Assembly (NCBI RefSeq): GCF_000365425.1
Contig: NZ_AQOV01000002.1
Span: 62,001-126,000 of the forward strand
DNA from: Methylomonas sp. MK1
GTDB lineage: Bacteria > Pseudomonadota > Gammaproteobacteria > Methylococcales > Methylomonadaceae
Length of the DNA stretch: 64,000 nucleotides
Direction of reading: 5' to 3'
The position numbers were made by a program, and so were the translations under genes. The notes under the pieces are model-generated. The model did no database searches. It was not told where the DNA came from and saw only the letters and a list, made by a program, of their open reading frames with translations. This document shows, piece by piece, positions 15,617 through 25,425 of the stretch; position 1 is the first letter of the stretch, and the number at the start of each line of letters is the position of its first letter.

Positions 15617-18093
15617 AACGCGTCAACCTGGCGCTGAAACTGTTGTGGCGCGACAGCCGTTCCGGAGAGTTGACCTTGTTATTGCTGGCTTTGCTGATTG
15701 CCGTCAGCAGTTCCACCGCCATTTCACTATTCGCCGACCGCTTGCATCGGACCATGACAGTACAAGCCGCTGAGTTTTTAGCCGGCGATTTGGTGGTAGC
15801 CGCGCCGGCACTTATCAACGAAATTTGGCTAGCCAAGGCTGGCGAATTGGGCTTATCCCGTTCGCAGACCAGCGAGTTTGCCAGCGTTTTGCTGGAAAAC
15901 CAGGAAATGCTGTTGGCCTCGGTAAAATCCGTCAGCAGCGGCTACCCGCTGCGCGGGAAATTGAAAACCAGCGATGCCGAGTCGCAGGATGAAACCGTCG
16001 TCAGCCAGGGCCCGGAACCCGGCTCGGCTTGGGTGGACAAACGCATTCTGCCTGCTTTGCATTTAAAAATTGGCGACACGCTGACCGTAGGTGAAAAAGC
16101 GCTGACCATTGGCCGGGTGTTGAGTTACGAGCCGGACAAACGCGGCGACTTTTACAGCTTTTCGCCACGGGTGATGATTAATCAAACCGACTTGGCCGCC
16201 ACCGGCGTGATTCAACCCGGCAGTCATGTGCGTTACGCCTTCCAGTTCAGCGGCGACGAGCAGGCCTTGGCTACCTTTAAGACTTGGTTGAAACCCCAAC
16301 TAAACAGTTCGCAAAAAATCCTGGATATACACGAGGACCGCCCGGAATTGGGATCGGCATTGCAGCGCGCCGAGCGTTACCTGGGCCTGTCCAGTATCGT
16401 GGTGATTTTAATTGCCGGCGTGGCGATTGCGATGGCCACCCGCCGTTATACCGAGCGGCATTTCAACGCCACTGCCTTGCTGCGCTGCCTGGGGTGTAAA
16501 CAAGCGGAGATCGTCTGGCTGTACGGTTTGCAGTTTTTGGTGCTGGGCCTGCTGACCAGTGGCGTCGGCTGTGGCCTTGGCTGGTTGGCGCAGTTCGGTT
16601 TATTCGAACTGTTAAAATCTTTGTTGCCGCAAGAATTGGCCAGCCCCAGTTGGTTGGCAGTGTTTTTTGGCTTGATTACTGGTTTGGCAATATTGCTAGG
16701 TTTTGCCTTACCGCCGTTGCTGCGCTTGCAAAAAGTCTCGCCCTTGCGGGTCTTGCGGCGCGAGTTGGAACCGTTACCTACTAGCGGTTGGTTGATTTAC
16801 GGTTTGGCGCTGGCGATTGTCGGCAGCTTGATTTGGCGCTATACCGAAGACCCGAAAATGACTTCGCTCATATTGGGTGTCGGGACGTTGGCATTATTCG
16901 GCTTAGGGGCGGCGATATACAGTTTTTTATTGCTGGCGCGCAAGTTGTTGCCGAAGATGGGCTTAAATTGGCGTTTTGGTTTGCAGGGATTGCTGAGGAA
17001 CAGCCAGGCCAGCATAAGTCAAATATTGGCTTTCAGCATCACGCTGACTGCAATGGCCTTGAGTTTCACTGTGCGCAGCGATTTGATCGACAACTGGCAA
17101 CAGCAATTGCCGGAACAGGCGCCCAATCATTTTGCCTTGAATATCCTGCCGGAACGCCAGCAGGCGTTTCAAAACGAATTAGAGCAAGCCCAAATCGCCA
17201 GCAGCCGGTTTTATCCGGTGGTGCGCGGGCGCTTGGTAACGATCAATAACGAAGCGGTGCAAGGCAGGGTCAGCAAAGATACGCAGGGCGAAGGCGCTAC
17301 CCAACGCGAGTTGAGTCTGACCTGGGCGGTACAATTACCGGACGATAACAAAGCCACCGATGGCGGTGTTTGGCAAGCCGATCAGCCGGGACTGGTATCG
17401 GTGGAGCAAAAACTGGCGGAAAGCCTAAAGATCAAGGTCGGCGATGAATTGACCTTTACCGTGGGGAGTGCGCAATTCAGCGCGAAGGTATCCCAACTTC
17501 GAAGTGTGCAGTGGGACACGATGCGGCCTAACTTTTACATGATCTTTTCGCCCGGCACACTGGACAATTTTCCGACCATGTACATGACCAGTTTCTATTT
17601 GGCCGACAATCAAAAAATTCTGCTGAATACGTTGCTGAAAAAATATCCGGCTATCACGATATTGGAAGTCGACCAGATCCTGAAACAGTTCAAGATGATC
17701 CTGACGCAGCTGACCAAAGCCATCAACCTGTTGCTGTATTTTGCCTTGGCGGCCGGTTTTACCGTGTTGTTCGCTGCCGTTTACGCCACACTCGATCAAC
17801 GGATTTATGAAGGTGCGTTGATGCGTACCTTGGGTGCGCGGCGCGGCTTTTTACGTGCCACGCATGTGATTGAGTTTGGCTTGCTCGGTACCTTGGCTGG
17901 CGTTTTGGCGGCATTGGCAAGCGAGGCGATTTTATATGCGCTGTATATCCGCGTGATGCATATCGACTACCGTCCGGGCTACTATTTGTGGGGCGCACTG
18001 CCAGCCATAGGGGCGATAACGGTGGGGCTGGCAGGTTACTGGGGTGTTCGCCAGGTGGTCAATCAGCCGCCGTTGCAGGTTTTGCGGCGTTAA
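15613..18093 (+). CDS. ybbP: ABC transporter permease with two FtsX-like domains (YbbP type)
   Basis: The 826-residue inner-membrane protein has an N-terminal helix (LTLLLLALLIAVSSSTAISL), a periplasmic region, a first FtsX-like helix set around residues 255-460 and a second near the C-terminus (INLLLYFALAAGFTVLFAAV onward). MRTLGARRGFLRATHVIEF and LRCLGCKQAEIVWLYG are the typical coupling-helix repeats. The size and the pairing with ybbA and tesA match YbbP. The ATG at 15613 is chosen because it forms ATGA with the ATPase stop; an in-frame upstream extension to 15574 would lie inside ybbA. Confidence 0.93.
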   Translation: MKRVNLALKLLWRDSRSGELTLLLLALLIAVSSSTAISLFADRLHRTMTVQAAEFLAGDLVVAAPALINEIWLAKAGELGLSRSQTSEFASVLLENQEMLLASVKSVSSGYPLRGKLKTSDAESQDETVVSQGPEPGSAWVDKRILPALHLKIGDTLTVGEKALTIGRVLSYEPDKRGDFYSFSPRVMINQTDLAATGVIQPGSHVRYAFQFSGDEQALATFKTWLKPQLNSSQKILDIHEDRPELGSALQRAERYLGLSSIVVILIAGVAIAMATRRYTERHFNATALLRCLGCKQAEIVWLYGLQFLVLGLLTSGVGCGLGWLAQFGLFELLKSLLPQELASPSWLAVFFGLITGLAILLGFALPPLLRLQKVSPLRVLRRELEPLPTSGWLIYGLALAIVGSLIWRYTEDPKMTSLILGVGTLALFGLGAAIYSFLLLARKLLPKMGLNWRFGLQGLLRNSQASISQILAFSITLTAMALSFTVRSDLIDNWQQQLPEQAPNHFALNILPERQQAFQNELEQAQIASSRFYPVVRGRLVTINNEAVQGRVSKDTQGEGATQRELSLTWAVQLPDDNKATDGGVWQADQPGLVSVEQKLAESLKIKVGDELTFTVGSAQFSAKVSQLRSVQWDTMRPNFYMIFSPGTLDNFPTMYMTSFYLADNQKILLNTLLKKYPAITILEVDQILKQFKMILTQLTKAINLLLYFALAAGFTVLFAAVYATLDQRIYEGALMRTLGARRGFLRATHVIEFGLLGTLAGVLAALASEAILYALYIRVMHIDYRPGYYLWGALPAIGAITVGLAGYWGVRQVVNQPPLQVLRR

Positions 18094-18220
18094 TCACCGG
18101 GGCCTTGGTTTGGTTTTACTTCCGCTCTCGGCTTCCTCGCCAGGCTTATGTCGGCGTATGATTGCCGCTTTAATTTTGCACCTCCATGGCACGAAGTTCG
18201 GCCCCTTTTAAGGATAATGC

Positions 18221-19684
18221 ATGAAATATAGAGATTTACGAGACTTTATCGCACAACTGGAAAAACAAGGCGAACTGAAGCGCATCAAACAGGAAGTCGA
18301 TCCGGTGTTGGAAATGACGGTGATATGCGACCGGGTATTGAAACAGGGCGGGCCGGCTTTGCTGTTCGAGAATCCGAAAGGCTCCAACATTGCCGTGCTT
18401 GGCAACTTGTTCGGGACCCCAAAACGGGTGGCAATGGGTATGGGCGCCAAAGACGTTTCCGAATTGCGCGGTATCGGCGAGTTACTGGCCTATCTGAAAG
18501 AGCCGGAGCCGCCGAAAGGCATGAAAGACGCGCTGGAAAAGTTCCCCGTGTTCAAACAAGTGCTGAATATGGCCCCGAAAATAGTCAGTTCCGCGCCCTG
18601 TCAGGAAGTGATTCGGGTTGGTGATGAAGTCGATTTAAGCGTTTATCCGATTCAAACCTGTTGGCCGGAAGATGCCGCGCCGTTGATTACCTGGCCGCTG
18701 GTGATTACCAAAGGGCCGAATAAAGACCGGCAGAATCTGGGGATTTACCGCCAGCAAGTCATAGCCAAAAATAAAGTCATCATGCGTTGGCTGGCACATC
18801 GCGGCGGCGCCTTGGATTTTAAGGAATGGCAACAGGCACATCCGGGCAAGCCGTTTCCGGTGGCGGTGGCGCTGGGAGCGGACCCGGCGACGATATTGGC
18901 GTCGGTCACGCCGGTGCCGGATTCTTTGTCCGAGTATGCCTTCGCCGGTTTGCTGCGAGGCAGTAAAACTGAAGTTGTGAAATGTCTATCCAACGATTTG
19001 CAGGTGCCGGCCAGCGCGGAAATTGTCCTGGAGGGCTTTATCTATCCCGGCGAAACCGCCCCGGAAGGCCCGTATGGCGATCACACCGGTTACTACAACG
19101 AGGTCGACGAATTTCCGGTATTCACCATCGAACGTATTACGCAACGGCAGGTGCCGATTTATCACAGCACCTACACCGGCCGTCCGCCCGATGAACCGGC
19201 TATTTTGGGTGTGGCGTTAAACGAAGTCTTCGTGCCTATCCTGCAAAAGCAGTTTCCGGAAATTGTGGATTTTTACCTGCCGCCGGAAGGTTGTTCCTAT
19301 CGGATGGCGGTGATCAGTATGAAGAAGCAATATGCCGGCCACGCCAAACGGGTGATGTTGGGCACCTGGTCGTATTTGCGCCAGTTTATGTACACCAAAT
19401 TTGTCATCGTAGTGGATGACGATGTTGATGTGCGCAATTGGCAGGACGTGATTTGGGCGATTACCACTCGGATGGACCCGGCTCGGGATTTGACGATTTT
19501 GGAAAATACGCCTATAGATTATCTGGACTTTGCTTCGCCGGTGTCTGGCTTGGGGTCCAAGGTCGGTTTCGATGCTACCAACAAATGGCTAGGCGAAACC
19601 AACCGGGAGTGGGGACGTCCGATTGTAATGAGTGAGGACGTGATCAAAAAAGTGGATACGATGTGGGATACCTTATTTAACTAG
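18221..19684 (+). CDS. ubiD: 4-hydroxy-3-polyprenylbenzoate decarboxylase
   Basis: UbiD removes the carboxyl group of the prenylated 4-hydroxybenzoate ring in ubiquinone synthesis, using the prenyl-FMN made by UbiX. The 487-residue protein starts [20 protein letters not shown] and has [40 protein letters not shown] (the conserved E-R-D area) and [15 protein letters not shown]. The length is normal. It stands alone, with response-regulator genes downstream, so it is probably a single-gene unit. No ubiX is in the window. Confidence 0.96.
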   Translation: MKYRDLRDFIAQLEKQGELKRIKQEVDPVLEMTVICDRVLKQGGPALLFENPKGSNIAVLGNLFGTPKRVAMGMGAKDVSELRGIGELLAYLKEPEPPKGMKDALEKFPVFKQVLNMAPKIVSSAPCQEVIRVGDEVDLSVYPIQTCWPEDAAPLITWPLVITKGPNKDRQNLGIYRQQVIAKNKVIMRWLAHRGGALDFKEWQQAHPGKPFPVAVALGADPATILASVTPVPDSLSEYAFAGLLRGSKTEVVKCLSNDLQVPASAEIVLEGFIYPGETAPEGPYGDHTGYYNEVDEFPVFTIERITQRQVPIYHSTYTGRPPDEPAILGVALNEVFVPILQKQFPEIVDFYLPPEGCSYRMAVISMKKQYAGHAKRVMLGTWSYLRQFMYTKFVIVVDDDVDVRNWQDVIWAITTRMDPARDLTILENTPIDYLDFASPVSGLGSKVGFDATNKWLGETNREWGRPIVMSEDVIKKVDTMWDTLFN

Positions 19685-19724
19685 GGTAGACTGCCGGTTG
19701 GCTTGTAGAACGGTACAAATCCTA

Positions 19725-20861
19725 ATGAAAATATTGGTTGTCGACGATATCTACGAAAACAGGTTATTGCTCGATAAATTACTGAGCAGGATGCAGCATG
19801 AAGTCATTTCGGTCGAAAATGGGGAGCAGGCGGTTCAAGCTCTGACCAGCGTTAATCCCGACCTGATTCTGATGGATATTATGATGCCGGTGATGGACGG
19901 GCTGGAGGCTATCAAAGCGATTAGAGGGCTGACCCAGGACAAGTGGGTGCCGATTTTTGTGCTCAGCGCGTTAGCCGATGACCAAAACGTCCTGGATGGG
20001 CTGCAAGCCGGTGCTGACGATTATCTGCAAAAACCGTTCAGTCGGGCCATTCTTGCAGCTAAGTTGGGCTCGGTACAACGCGTGATCGATATGCAAAATC
20101 TGATTATTGCCGATACCCAGTTACTTAAAGCCTATCGCGACGAAAATGAAGCGGAACAGCAGTTTTTACAGAGCATTTTTGAGAGGTTAATTAAACAGAG
20201 CGATCTGAAAGACGATCATTTGCAGTTTTGGTTATTGCCGGCCAAGCGTTTTAGCGGCGATTTGATTTGCGCCAGACGCGTCAGCGACCAACAAATTTAC
20301 TTTATGCTCGCCGATTCGACCGGCCATGGTTTGGCGGCGGCGCTGCCGACGGTCATTGTCAATCAAGCGTTTCAGGCGATGACCAAAAAAGGACTGGCCG
20401 TCTCTATTATCGTTCGCGAGATTAATCGCCTGCTTTACAGTCAGATGCCGCCGGGCCGTTTCGTGGCATTGGCATTGGGCATGATAGACAGCGAAAAAAA
20501 GTCGGTGGAGTTGTGGAATGGCGGCTTACCCGATGTTTTTGCGCTGGATGGCGAAGGCAATCCGGCTCACGCTTTTCGTTCCACGCACCCCTCTGCCGGC
20601 ATTCTCGACAACCGGCAATTCGACGATACATGCGAAATCTGGCATTGGCGGGAGGCTTGCGAGTTATTTATGTACTCTGACGGCTTGACCGATGCCCAGG
20701 ATCCTGACGGCGGTTTATTCGGCCAGGAGCGCGTACTGCAAATTCTCAGGACTGCACCGCCCGGTGCTGAAGTGACGGCGATACAACAGGCCTTGGAAGC
20801 GCATATGCTGAACCGGGAAGCACAAGACGATATTTCCTGTATGGCAATTCGCTGTCGTTGA
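19725..20861 (+). CDS. Response regulator with PP2C/SpoIIE phosphatase output domain
   Basis: The 378-residue protein joins a receiver domain (acidic pocket VVDD; phospho-acceptor D51 in LILMDIMMPVMDG; conserved Lys in YLQKPF) by a coiled linker (about 130-160) to a SpoIIE-type PPM phosphatase domain (MLADSTGHGLAAALPTVIVN, MYSDGLTDAQD, EAQDDISCMAIRC). Such RsbU/HsbR-like proteins dephosphorylate anti-anti-sigma factors and so adjust partner switching in stress, motility or biofilm control. The ATG at 19725 is preferred to an in-frame TTG at 19698 because it starts the receiver fold directly. No anti-sigma or STAS gene is adjacent, so the target lies elsewhere. Confidence 0.9.
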   Translation: MKILVVDDIYENRLLLDKLLSRMQHEVISVENGEQAVQALTSVNPDLILMDIMMPVMDGLEAIKAIRGLTQDKWVPIFVLSALADDQNVLDGLQAGADDYLQKPFSRAILAAKLGSVQRVIDMQNLIIADTQLLKAYRDENEAEQQFLQSIFERLIKQSDLKDDHLQFWLLPAKRFSGDLICARRVSDQQIYFMLADSTGHGLAAALPTVIVNQAFQAMTKKGLAVSIIVREINRLLYSQMPPGRFVALALGMIDSEKKSVELWNGGLPDVFALDGEGNPAHAFRSTHPSAGILDNRQFDDTCEIWHWREACELFMYSDGLTDAQDPDGGLFGQERVLQILRTAPPGAEVTAIQQALEAHMLNREAQDDISCMAIRCR

Positions 20862-21068
20862 ATACTTCGACGTTGGGCCAAGTAATTTTTGTTTCTGGAA
20901 TCTTTTTGGCTGTTAGATTGAATGCTTGCGTCAGCTTGTAAAAAGCAGACTCAGCTAATTTGTCTATACTCAGAATTTCGCGAATAACCCACTCAGCAGG
21001 GACGGCTCGGTACGCGCCGGACTGCTAGGTTTTCGCTCCCAACTTGATGATCCTTTGAAAACAGCAAC

Positions 21069-22154
21069 GTGGACTTAAAACAGCATATTCTGCAAGCCGC
21101 CATTCTTATCGTCGACGACGAACCCGCTAACGTCAAATTGTTGGAAAAAATTTTGCAGCGCCAGGGTTATCGGAATATTCAATCGACCTGCGATTCTCGC
21201 GAAGTGACTTCTCTGTGCGATACCACTCGTTTCGATGCCTTTTTATTGGACATCCGCATGCCGTATTTAAGCGGCTTCGAGGTCATGGAGCAGCTGCAAC
21301 AGCGCTTTAGGGACGACTATTTACCCGTGTTGGTGCTCAGTGCGCAACCGGACATGGAGACCCGCTTGCGAGCGTTAAGTTTGGGCGCCAAGGATTTTTT
21401 GACCAAGCCCTTCGATCAATTGGAAGCCGTCACCCGCATCCACAATCTGCTGGAAGTGCGCTTGATGCATAATCAGGTTCGCGATCAAAACCGTCTGCTC
21501 GAACAACAGGTTAAATCTAGAACCGACGAGTTGTATCGTACTCGCCAGGAAGTCATACGCAGACTGGGGCTGGCCGCCGAATATCGGGATAACGAAACCG
21601 GCAACCATATTATTCGCATGAGTAAATATGCGCAGTTGTTGGCTTTGGCTTATGGTTTAACTGAGCAGGATGCGGAAATTATTCTGAATGCGGCACCGAT
21701 GCACGATATAGGCAAGATCGGTATTCCAGACCGGATTCTGTTAAAAACCGGCAAGCTGGACCCCGAAGAATGGCGGATCATGCAGACCCATGTGCAAATG
21801 GGCGCAAATATTTTATCCGGCTCACCGACCGAATTGATGCGCGCTGCGCGCACGATTGCTCAACATCACCATGAAAAGTGGGACGGTACCGGCTATCCGA
21901 ATGGCTTGAGAGAAGAAGATATATCTATTGCCGGCAGGATTTGCGCGCTCGCCGATGTGTTCGACGCACTGACGTCGCAACGTCCGTATAAGCCGGCCTG
22001 GACTGTGGAGGATACTTTGACCTATATCGCGTCCGAGTCCGGCAAACATTTCGACCCTAAATTAGCGCCGCTGTTAAAAAGGAATTTGCCGGAAATTTTG
22101 ATTATCAAAAGCGAATACGCCGATGCCGAGGTTATTCGGGATTTGGACTATTAA
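21069..22154 (+). CDS. Response regulator with HD-GYP cyclic-di-GMP phosphodiesterase domain
   Basis: The 361-residue protein has a receiver domain (ILIVDDEPANVKLLEKIL; phospho-acceptor D61 in FLLDIRMPYLSG; Lys in FLTKPFD), a linking helix (about 125-170) and an HD-GYP domain with HDIGKIGIPDRIL and the GYP loop KWDGTGYPNGL. RpfG-like members hydrolyse cyclic-di-GMP. The start is GTG: an in-frame stop lies 18 bases upstream of it and there is no ATG between, though no clear ribosome binding site is seen. It follows a REC-PP2C gene by about 200 bases, and neither has a kinase gene beside it. Confidence 0.9.
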   Translation: MDLKQHILQAAILIVDDEPANVKLLEKILQRQGYRNIQSTCDSREVTSLCDTTRFDAFLLDIRMPYLSGFEVMEQLQQRFRDDYLPVLVLSAQPDMETRLRALSLGAKDFLTKPFDQLEAVTRIHNLLEVRLMHNQVRDQNRLLEQQVKSRTDELYRTRQEVIRRLGLAAEYRDNETGNHIIRMSKYAQLLALAYGLTEQDAEIILNAAPMHDIGKIGIPDRILLKTGKLDPEEWRIMQTHVQMGANILSGSPTELMRAARTIAQHHHEKWDGTGYPNGLREEDISIAGRICALADVFDALTSQRPYKPAWTVEDTLTYIASESGKHFDPKLAPLLKRNLPEILIIKSEYADAEVIRDLDY

Positions 22155-22187
22155 CTCGGCCTTGCTTATCGCTGGTATTCCTTCAGG

Positions 22188-22247
22188 ATGAGCTCGTCTA
22201 AGCCCTGGCTGGTGTGCCCTTGACAGACTCGTTGCGAACGGTATTTA
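22188..22247. repeat. Short copy of the 5.2-kb intergenic repeat
   Basis: TGAGCTCGTC is followed directly by TAAGCCCTGGCTGGTGTGCC and then GCGAACGGTATTTAA. The long copy at 5214-5563 has the same edges but about 280 extra bases between GAGCTCGTC and TAAGCCCTGG. This copy lies just after the HD-GYP gene and before the end of hemY. It reads as an internally deleted form, or an ancestral form before the insert. Confidence 0.6.
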
Positions 22248-23480
22248 AACTGCGCGAATGGATTCTACACCGCTGATTAGCTCGGCTGATGCCAACTCCA
22301 TGCCGCGTTTGAAGTAATCGCAGGCTTGATCCTTGTCGCCTTTGCTAAACAATAATTCGCCCAGTAATTGGTAGGTCGCCACCGACGCTTCAGTATTCAG
22401 GCTTTTCAACAAATATTGTTCGGCTTTCTCCATTTGCTCGGCTTTCAGAGCCAGCTTACCCAGCACTCTTAACAACACTGCATTGCTGGGGTAAACCGCC
22501 AGCCATTGTTCAATCGATTGCAATTGCTTGGCTTTATCTTCGGCTTCAATGTTCGAAACCAACACCAGCAAGGTGTCGTCCCAATGCCGGCCCAATTGCT
22601 TGAGCATCGCCGATTCGACGCTACTGCCGGCGCCGGCGGCAATCATCGCCGCAAAATAGATATTGGCGATACCGGGCAGCGCTTTGATGTGATCGGGGAT
22701 GCCTTCCCAGCAGGTTTGGATCGCTTGGCGGTCACCCTGGGCGATGGTCTGTTTCAGCAAGCGGCTAAAGGTTTCCGTTTCCAGCAATTTAACTTCGGTT
22801 TCCATCAACACTTTATGCTGTTGTAGCGAGGGCAATATCTTGCTCAAGCCTTCCCAGTCGCCCAAATGTTGATACGCCTGATGCATCATTTTCAAAACCC
22901 GGGCATGGCCGGGATTGATCGAGTGCAATTTGCCCAGTGTTTCCAAGGCTTGCTCGAATTGTTTTTCAGAGAGATGCAATTCGGCTTGGGTCAAGCCAAC
23001 GGTCATATTGGTGTCCGAGGATTGTTCGCTGGCTTTTTGCAAATATTCGTCGCGCTTGTCCAGTGCGCCGCGCGATTGCGCCGCTCTGGCGGCAGTCAAA
23101 TAATGCAGTAATGGTGCACCGCTATGTGCGGCATGCTTGATCAGCACTTTCTCCGCGCGCTCCCAATTACCGTCTGCTGCGTCGAATAAGCCGGCCACCA
23201 GGGCTTCCTGTGAACGATTGAAACGAATATTGCGGCGGCGCTTGGCAAATTGGTTGGGCATGCGAATCAACACACCCATCAAGCGGAAAAAATTGTAGAG
23301 AACGAAAAAGCCGATCACTTGCGCTACCGCAAACACGGTCAAAGAGGTTTCCAACGACCAGTGGCCGAAACCGATCAACACATAACCGGGATCGTTTTGT
23401 TTGACCAGCCAGCTATGCAGCAAAAACGCCACCAGAATGGCGCAAAGCAAGGAGCCGAGAAAATACATGAGATTTTTCAT
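22245..23480 (-). CDS. hemY: HemY family TPR membrane protein of the hem operon
   Basis: The 411-residue protein has two N-terminal membrane helices (MYFLGSLLCAILVAFLLHSW and VFAVAQVIGFFVLYNFFRL) followed by a TPR-rich soluble domain (EKQFEQALETLGKLHSINPG and later repeats). It is the proteobacterial HemY associated with late haem biosynthesis and is not the Gram-positive protoporphyrinogen oxidase of the same name. Its exact role is not settled; it may organise haem-synthesis proteins at the membrane. It is the last gene of hemC-hemD-hemX-hemY, starting 12 bases after hemX. Confidence 0.93.
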   Translation of the reverse strand: MKNLMYFLGSLLCAILVAFLLHSWLVKQNDPGYVLIGFGHWSLETSLTVFAVAQVIGFFVLYNFFRLMGVLIRMPNQFAKRRRNIRFNRSQEALVAGLFDAADGNWERAEKVLIKHAAHSGAPLLHYLTAARAAQSRGALDKRDEYLQKASEQSSDTNMTVGLTQAELHLSEKQFEQALETLGKLHSINPGHARVLKMMHQAYQHLGDWEGLSKILPSLQQHKVLMETEVKLLETETFSRLLKQTIAQGDRQAIQTCWEGIPDHIKALPGIANIYFAAMIAAGAGSSVESAMLKQLGRHWDDTLLVLVSNIEAEDKAKQLQSIEQWLAVYPSNAVLLRVLGKLALKAEQMEKAEQYLLKSLNTEASVATYQLLGELLFSKGDKDQACDYFKRGMELASAELISGVESIRAV

Positions 23481-23492
23481 AATGCCACTCGC

Positions 23493-24659
23493 TTATTGCT
23501 GACCGGCAGTGGGATTTGCCGGTGCGGCTGTTTCCGCTGGCGGATTATTCAGCACGGCTTTATCGGATTCGATACGCAATTTACTGATGTCTTTCAACAG
23601 TTTCAACGAACCGCTAACATCCGGATATTGGCTGCGGATTTGCACACTGGCAAGTTTGTCGAGTTCGGCGAGGAATTTATCGGTTTGTTGGTTTTCCGCA
23701 AAATTTTTCTTCAGCCACTGTTTAGCGTCGGCGATGCTGCTGGAAAACAAGGTGTCGTTTTGTTGTACCAGGGCAATTTCGATCATTTCCAGCCTGACCT
23801 TCAACTGCTGCTTGATAAAGTGTGCTTCCTCCGGAGTGAGGATAGCGTTGACCGGTTGCTCGGTGTGACGCAGCACCACGTAGCCTTCCAGTTGTTTGGC
23901 TACAGTGCTTAAAATTTCATGACCATGTTCGGACAGGTCGCTGTTGGGTTCAGGCTTTTCCGGTTGCTTGCCGGCATGCGGCAGAAACACCGATAAGCTT
24001 TCTACGGCATCCTGTAAATGTTGAATGCCGCTGTAGATGCCGACGATATCCGGCACGGTGGCGCCGTTTAACAAGGCAATTTCCTTGGCAATTTGCTCGC
24101 GGACTTTAAATACCGCCGCGTCGCCACTTTCTCTAAGCCTTTGATCGGCAGCTTCCAACGCTTCGCGGGTGGTGGTGACGTCGCCGACTAGATGCAAACG
24201 CTGATTGGCAACGGTCAACAGATATTCGGCATCGGCCAGCAGCCAGTCGCCGCGGGTTTTACCTAGTTGCCGTTGCAAGGCTACTATTGATGCTTCCAAT
24301 TCTTTGCGGGCGGTGTTGAGCCGCTCTTCATGTAGTTTGGAGAAGTCGGCCAATGTTTCATTGAAATGGTTGTCTTTGCCGGTCATTTCGGCATTAACGT
24401 TGGCGATTTGGGTTTGCACGCCGTTCAGTTGGTCACGCAGGCCGTTGAGTTCCTTATCTAGCTCAATCAGTTTTAGATTGTCCTGATTGTTTTCAGTGTC
24501 TTGACTGAAGCGCAGCTGCTGGAAAAAGAAAAAACCCGCACCAGCCAAAGCAATCACCAAGACGATAGAGGTAATGCCTATCCATAATCCGGCGTGAGAC
24601 TTTTTAACCACCACTACCGGAGCTGGATTTTCTTGTTGTTCTTCAATTACTTCGGCCAC
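23493..24659 (-). CDS. hemX: HemX family protein (uroporphyrinogen-III C-methyltransferase-like membrane protein)
   Basis: The 388-residue protein has one N-terminal membrane helix (LWIGITSIVLVIALAGAGFF), then a coiled coil (about residues 55-130, with LDKELNGLRDQLNGVQTQI) and a periplasmic helical domain. No SAM-binding methyltransferase domain is visible, so the enzyme name often given to HemX does not fit the sequence. The tail is Ala/Pro-rich (PAETAAPANPTAGQQ). It starts with GTG inside the end of hemD (17-base overlap) and precedes hemY, the standard gammaproteobacterial order. Confidence 0.92.
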   Translation of the reverse strand: MAEVIEEQQENPAPVVVVKKSHAGLWIGITSIVLVIALAGAGFFFFQQLRFSQDTENNQDNLKLIELDKELNGLRDQLNGVQTQIANVNAEMTGKDNHFNETLADFSKLHEERLNTARKELEASIVALQRQLGKTRGDWLLADAEYLLTVANQRLHLVGDVTTTREALEAADQRLRESGDAAVFKVREQIAKEIALLNGATVPDIVGIYSGIQHLQDAVESLSVFLPHAGKQPEKPEPNSDLSEHGHEILSTVAKQLEGYVVLRHTEQPVNAILTPEEAHFIKQQLKVRLEMIEIALVQQNDTLFSSSIADAKQWLKKNFAENQQTDKFLAELDKLASVQIRSQYPDVSGSLKLLKDISKLRIESDKAVLNNPPAETAAPANPTAGQQ

Positions 24660-25425
24660 TGTTTTCCCCGTTCAATAACGTCGTCAAGGTCTTTAAAATC
24701 GCTGCATCCGTGGGCTGTGCGCTCACGGCAATCTGGTTAAATCCGAAATCTTCGGCCGCTTGGCCTATCCGCTCGCTCATGACGATTAAAAGTATCGATT
24801 TCAACAATACTATCGACTCGTCATCCAGCATCGCCAACAAGTTTTGTAAAGCTTCGACACTGGTGATCGTTACTGCGTCCAGCCGCCCTTGGGATATGTC
24901 TGTCCGCAAATCCGTGCTGTTCGCCATTGGCTGGCGGCGGCTATACACTTCCAGATAACTCGCTTCCGCGCCGCGGCTACGCAAGCTTTCCGCCAGTTTT
25001 TCCCGGCCACCGACACCGCGCACAATCACGCAACGCATGCCAGCTACCGTTTGTAATTCAGGTTCGGCGAGCAAGCCCTCACTGTTAAATTCGCTGGCCG
25101 GCACGCAATCCACCGGCCATTCCGCTTGCTGCAATGCGCAGGCGGTTGCGGCACCGACAGCCGCGACTTTGAATTTACGCAAGGCCGGCATTTTGCCACC
25201 GAACGCCTTGATAGCAAAATCCACAGCATTGGTGCTGGTAAAAATCAGCCAATCGCTGGCGGCGGCTTGGCTTAACAAATCCGGGTCGGGCTGGGTTGCG
25301 ACGATTTCCAGTGTCGGAAAGCGTATCGGCACACCGCCGTGTTGTTCTATCAAATGGCACAGATTTTCAGCCTGCGCCGCGGGTCGCGTCACCAAGATCC
25401 GCGCGCCGTTTAAAGCCTGATTCAC
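24643..25425 (-). CDS. hemD: Uroporphyrinogen-III synthase
   Basis: HemD closes hydroxymethylbilane with inversion of ring D, giving uroporphyrinogen III. The 260-residue protein has the two-lobed family pattern: [20 protein letters not shown] at the start, [19 protein letters not shown] in lobe one, and [18 protein letters not shown] in lobe two. It starts with GTG, and that codon overlaps the hemC stop as GTGA, so translation is coupled to hemC. The downstream hemX starts inside its 3-prime end. Confidence 0.94.
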   Translation of the reverse strand: MNQALNGARILVTRPAAQAENLCHLIEQHGGVPIRFPTLEIVATQPDPDLLSQAAASDWLIFTSTNAVDFAIKAFGGKMPALRKFKVAAVGAATACALQQAEWPVDCVPASEFNSEGLLAEPELQTVAGMRCVIVRGVGGREKLAESLRSRGAEASYLEVYSRRQPMANSTDLRTDISQGRLDAVTITSVEALQNLLAMLDDESIVLLKSILLIVMSERIGQAAEDFGFNQIAVSAQPTDAAILKTLTTLLNGENSGRSN

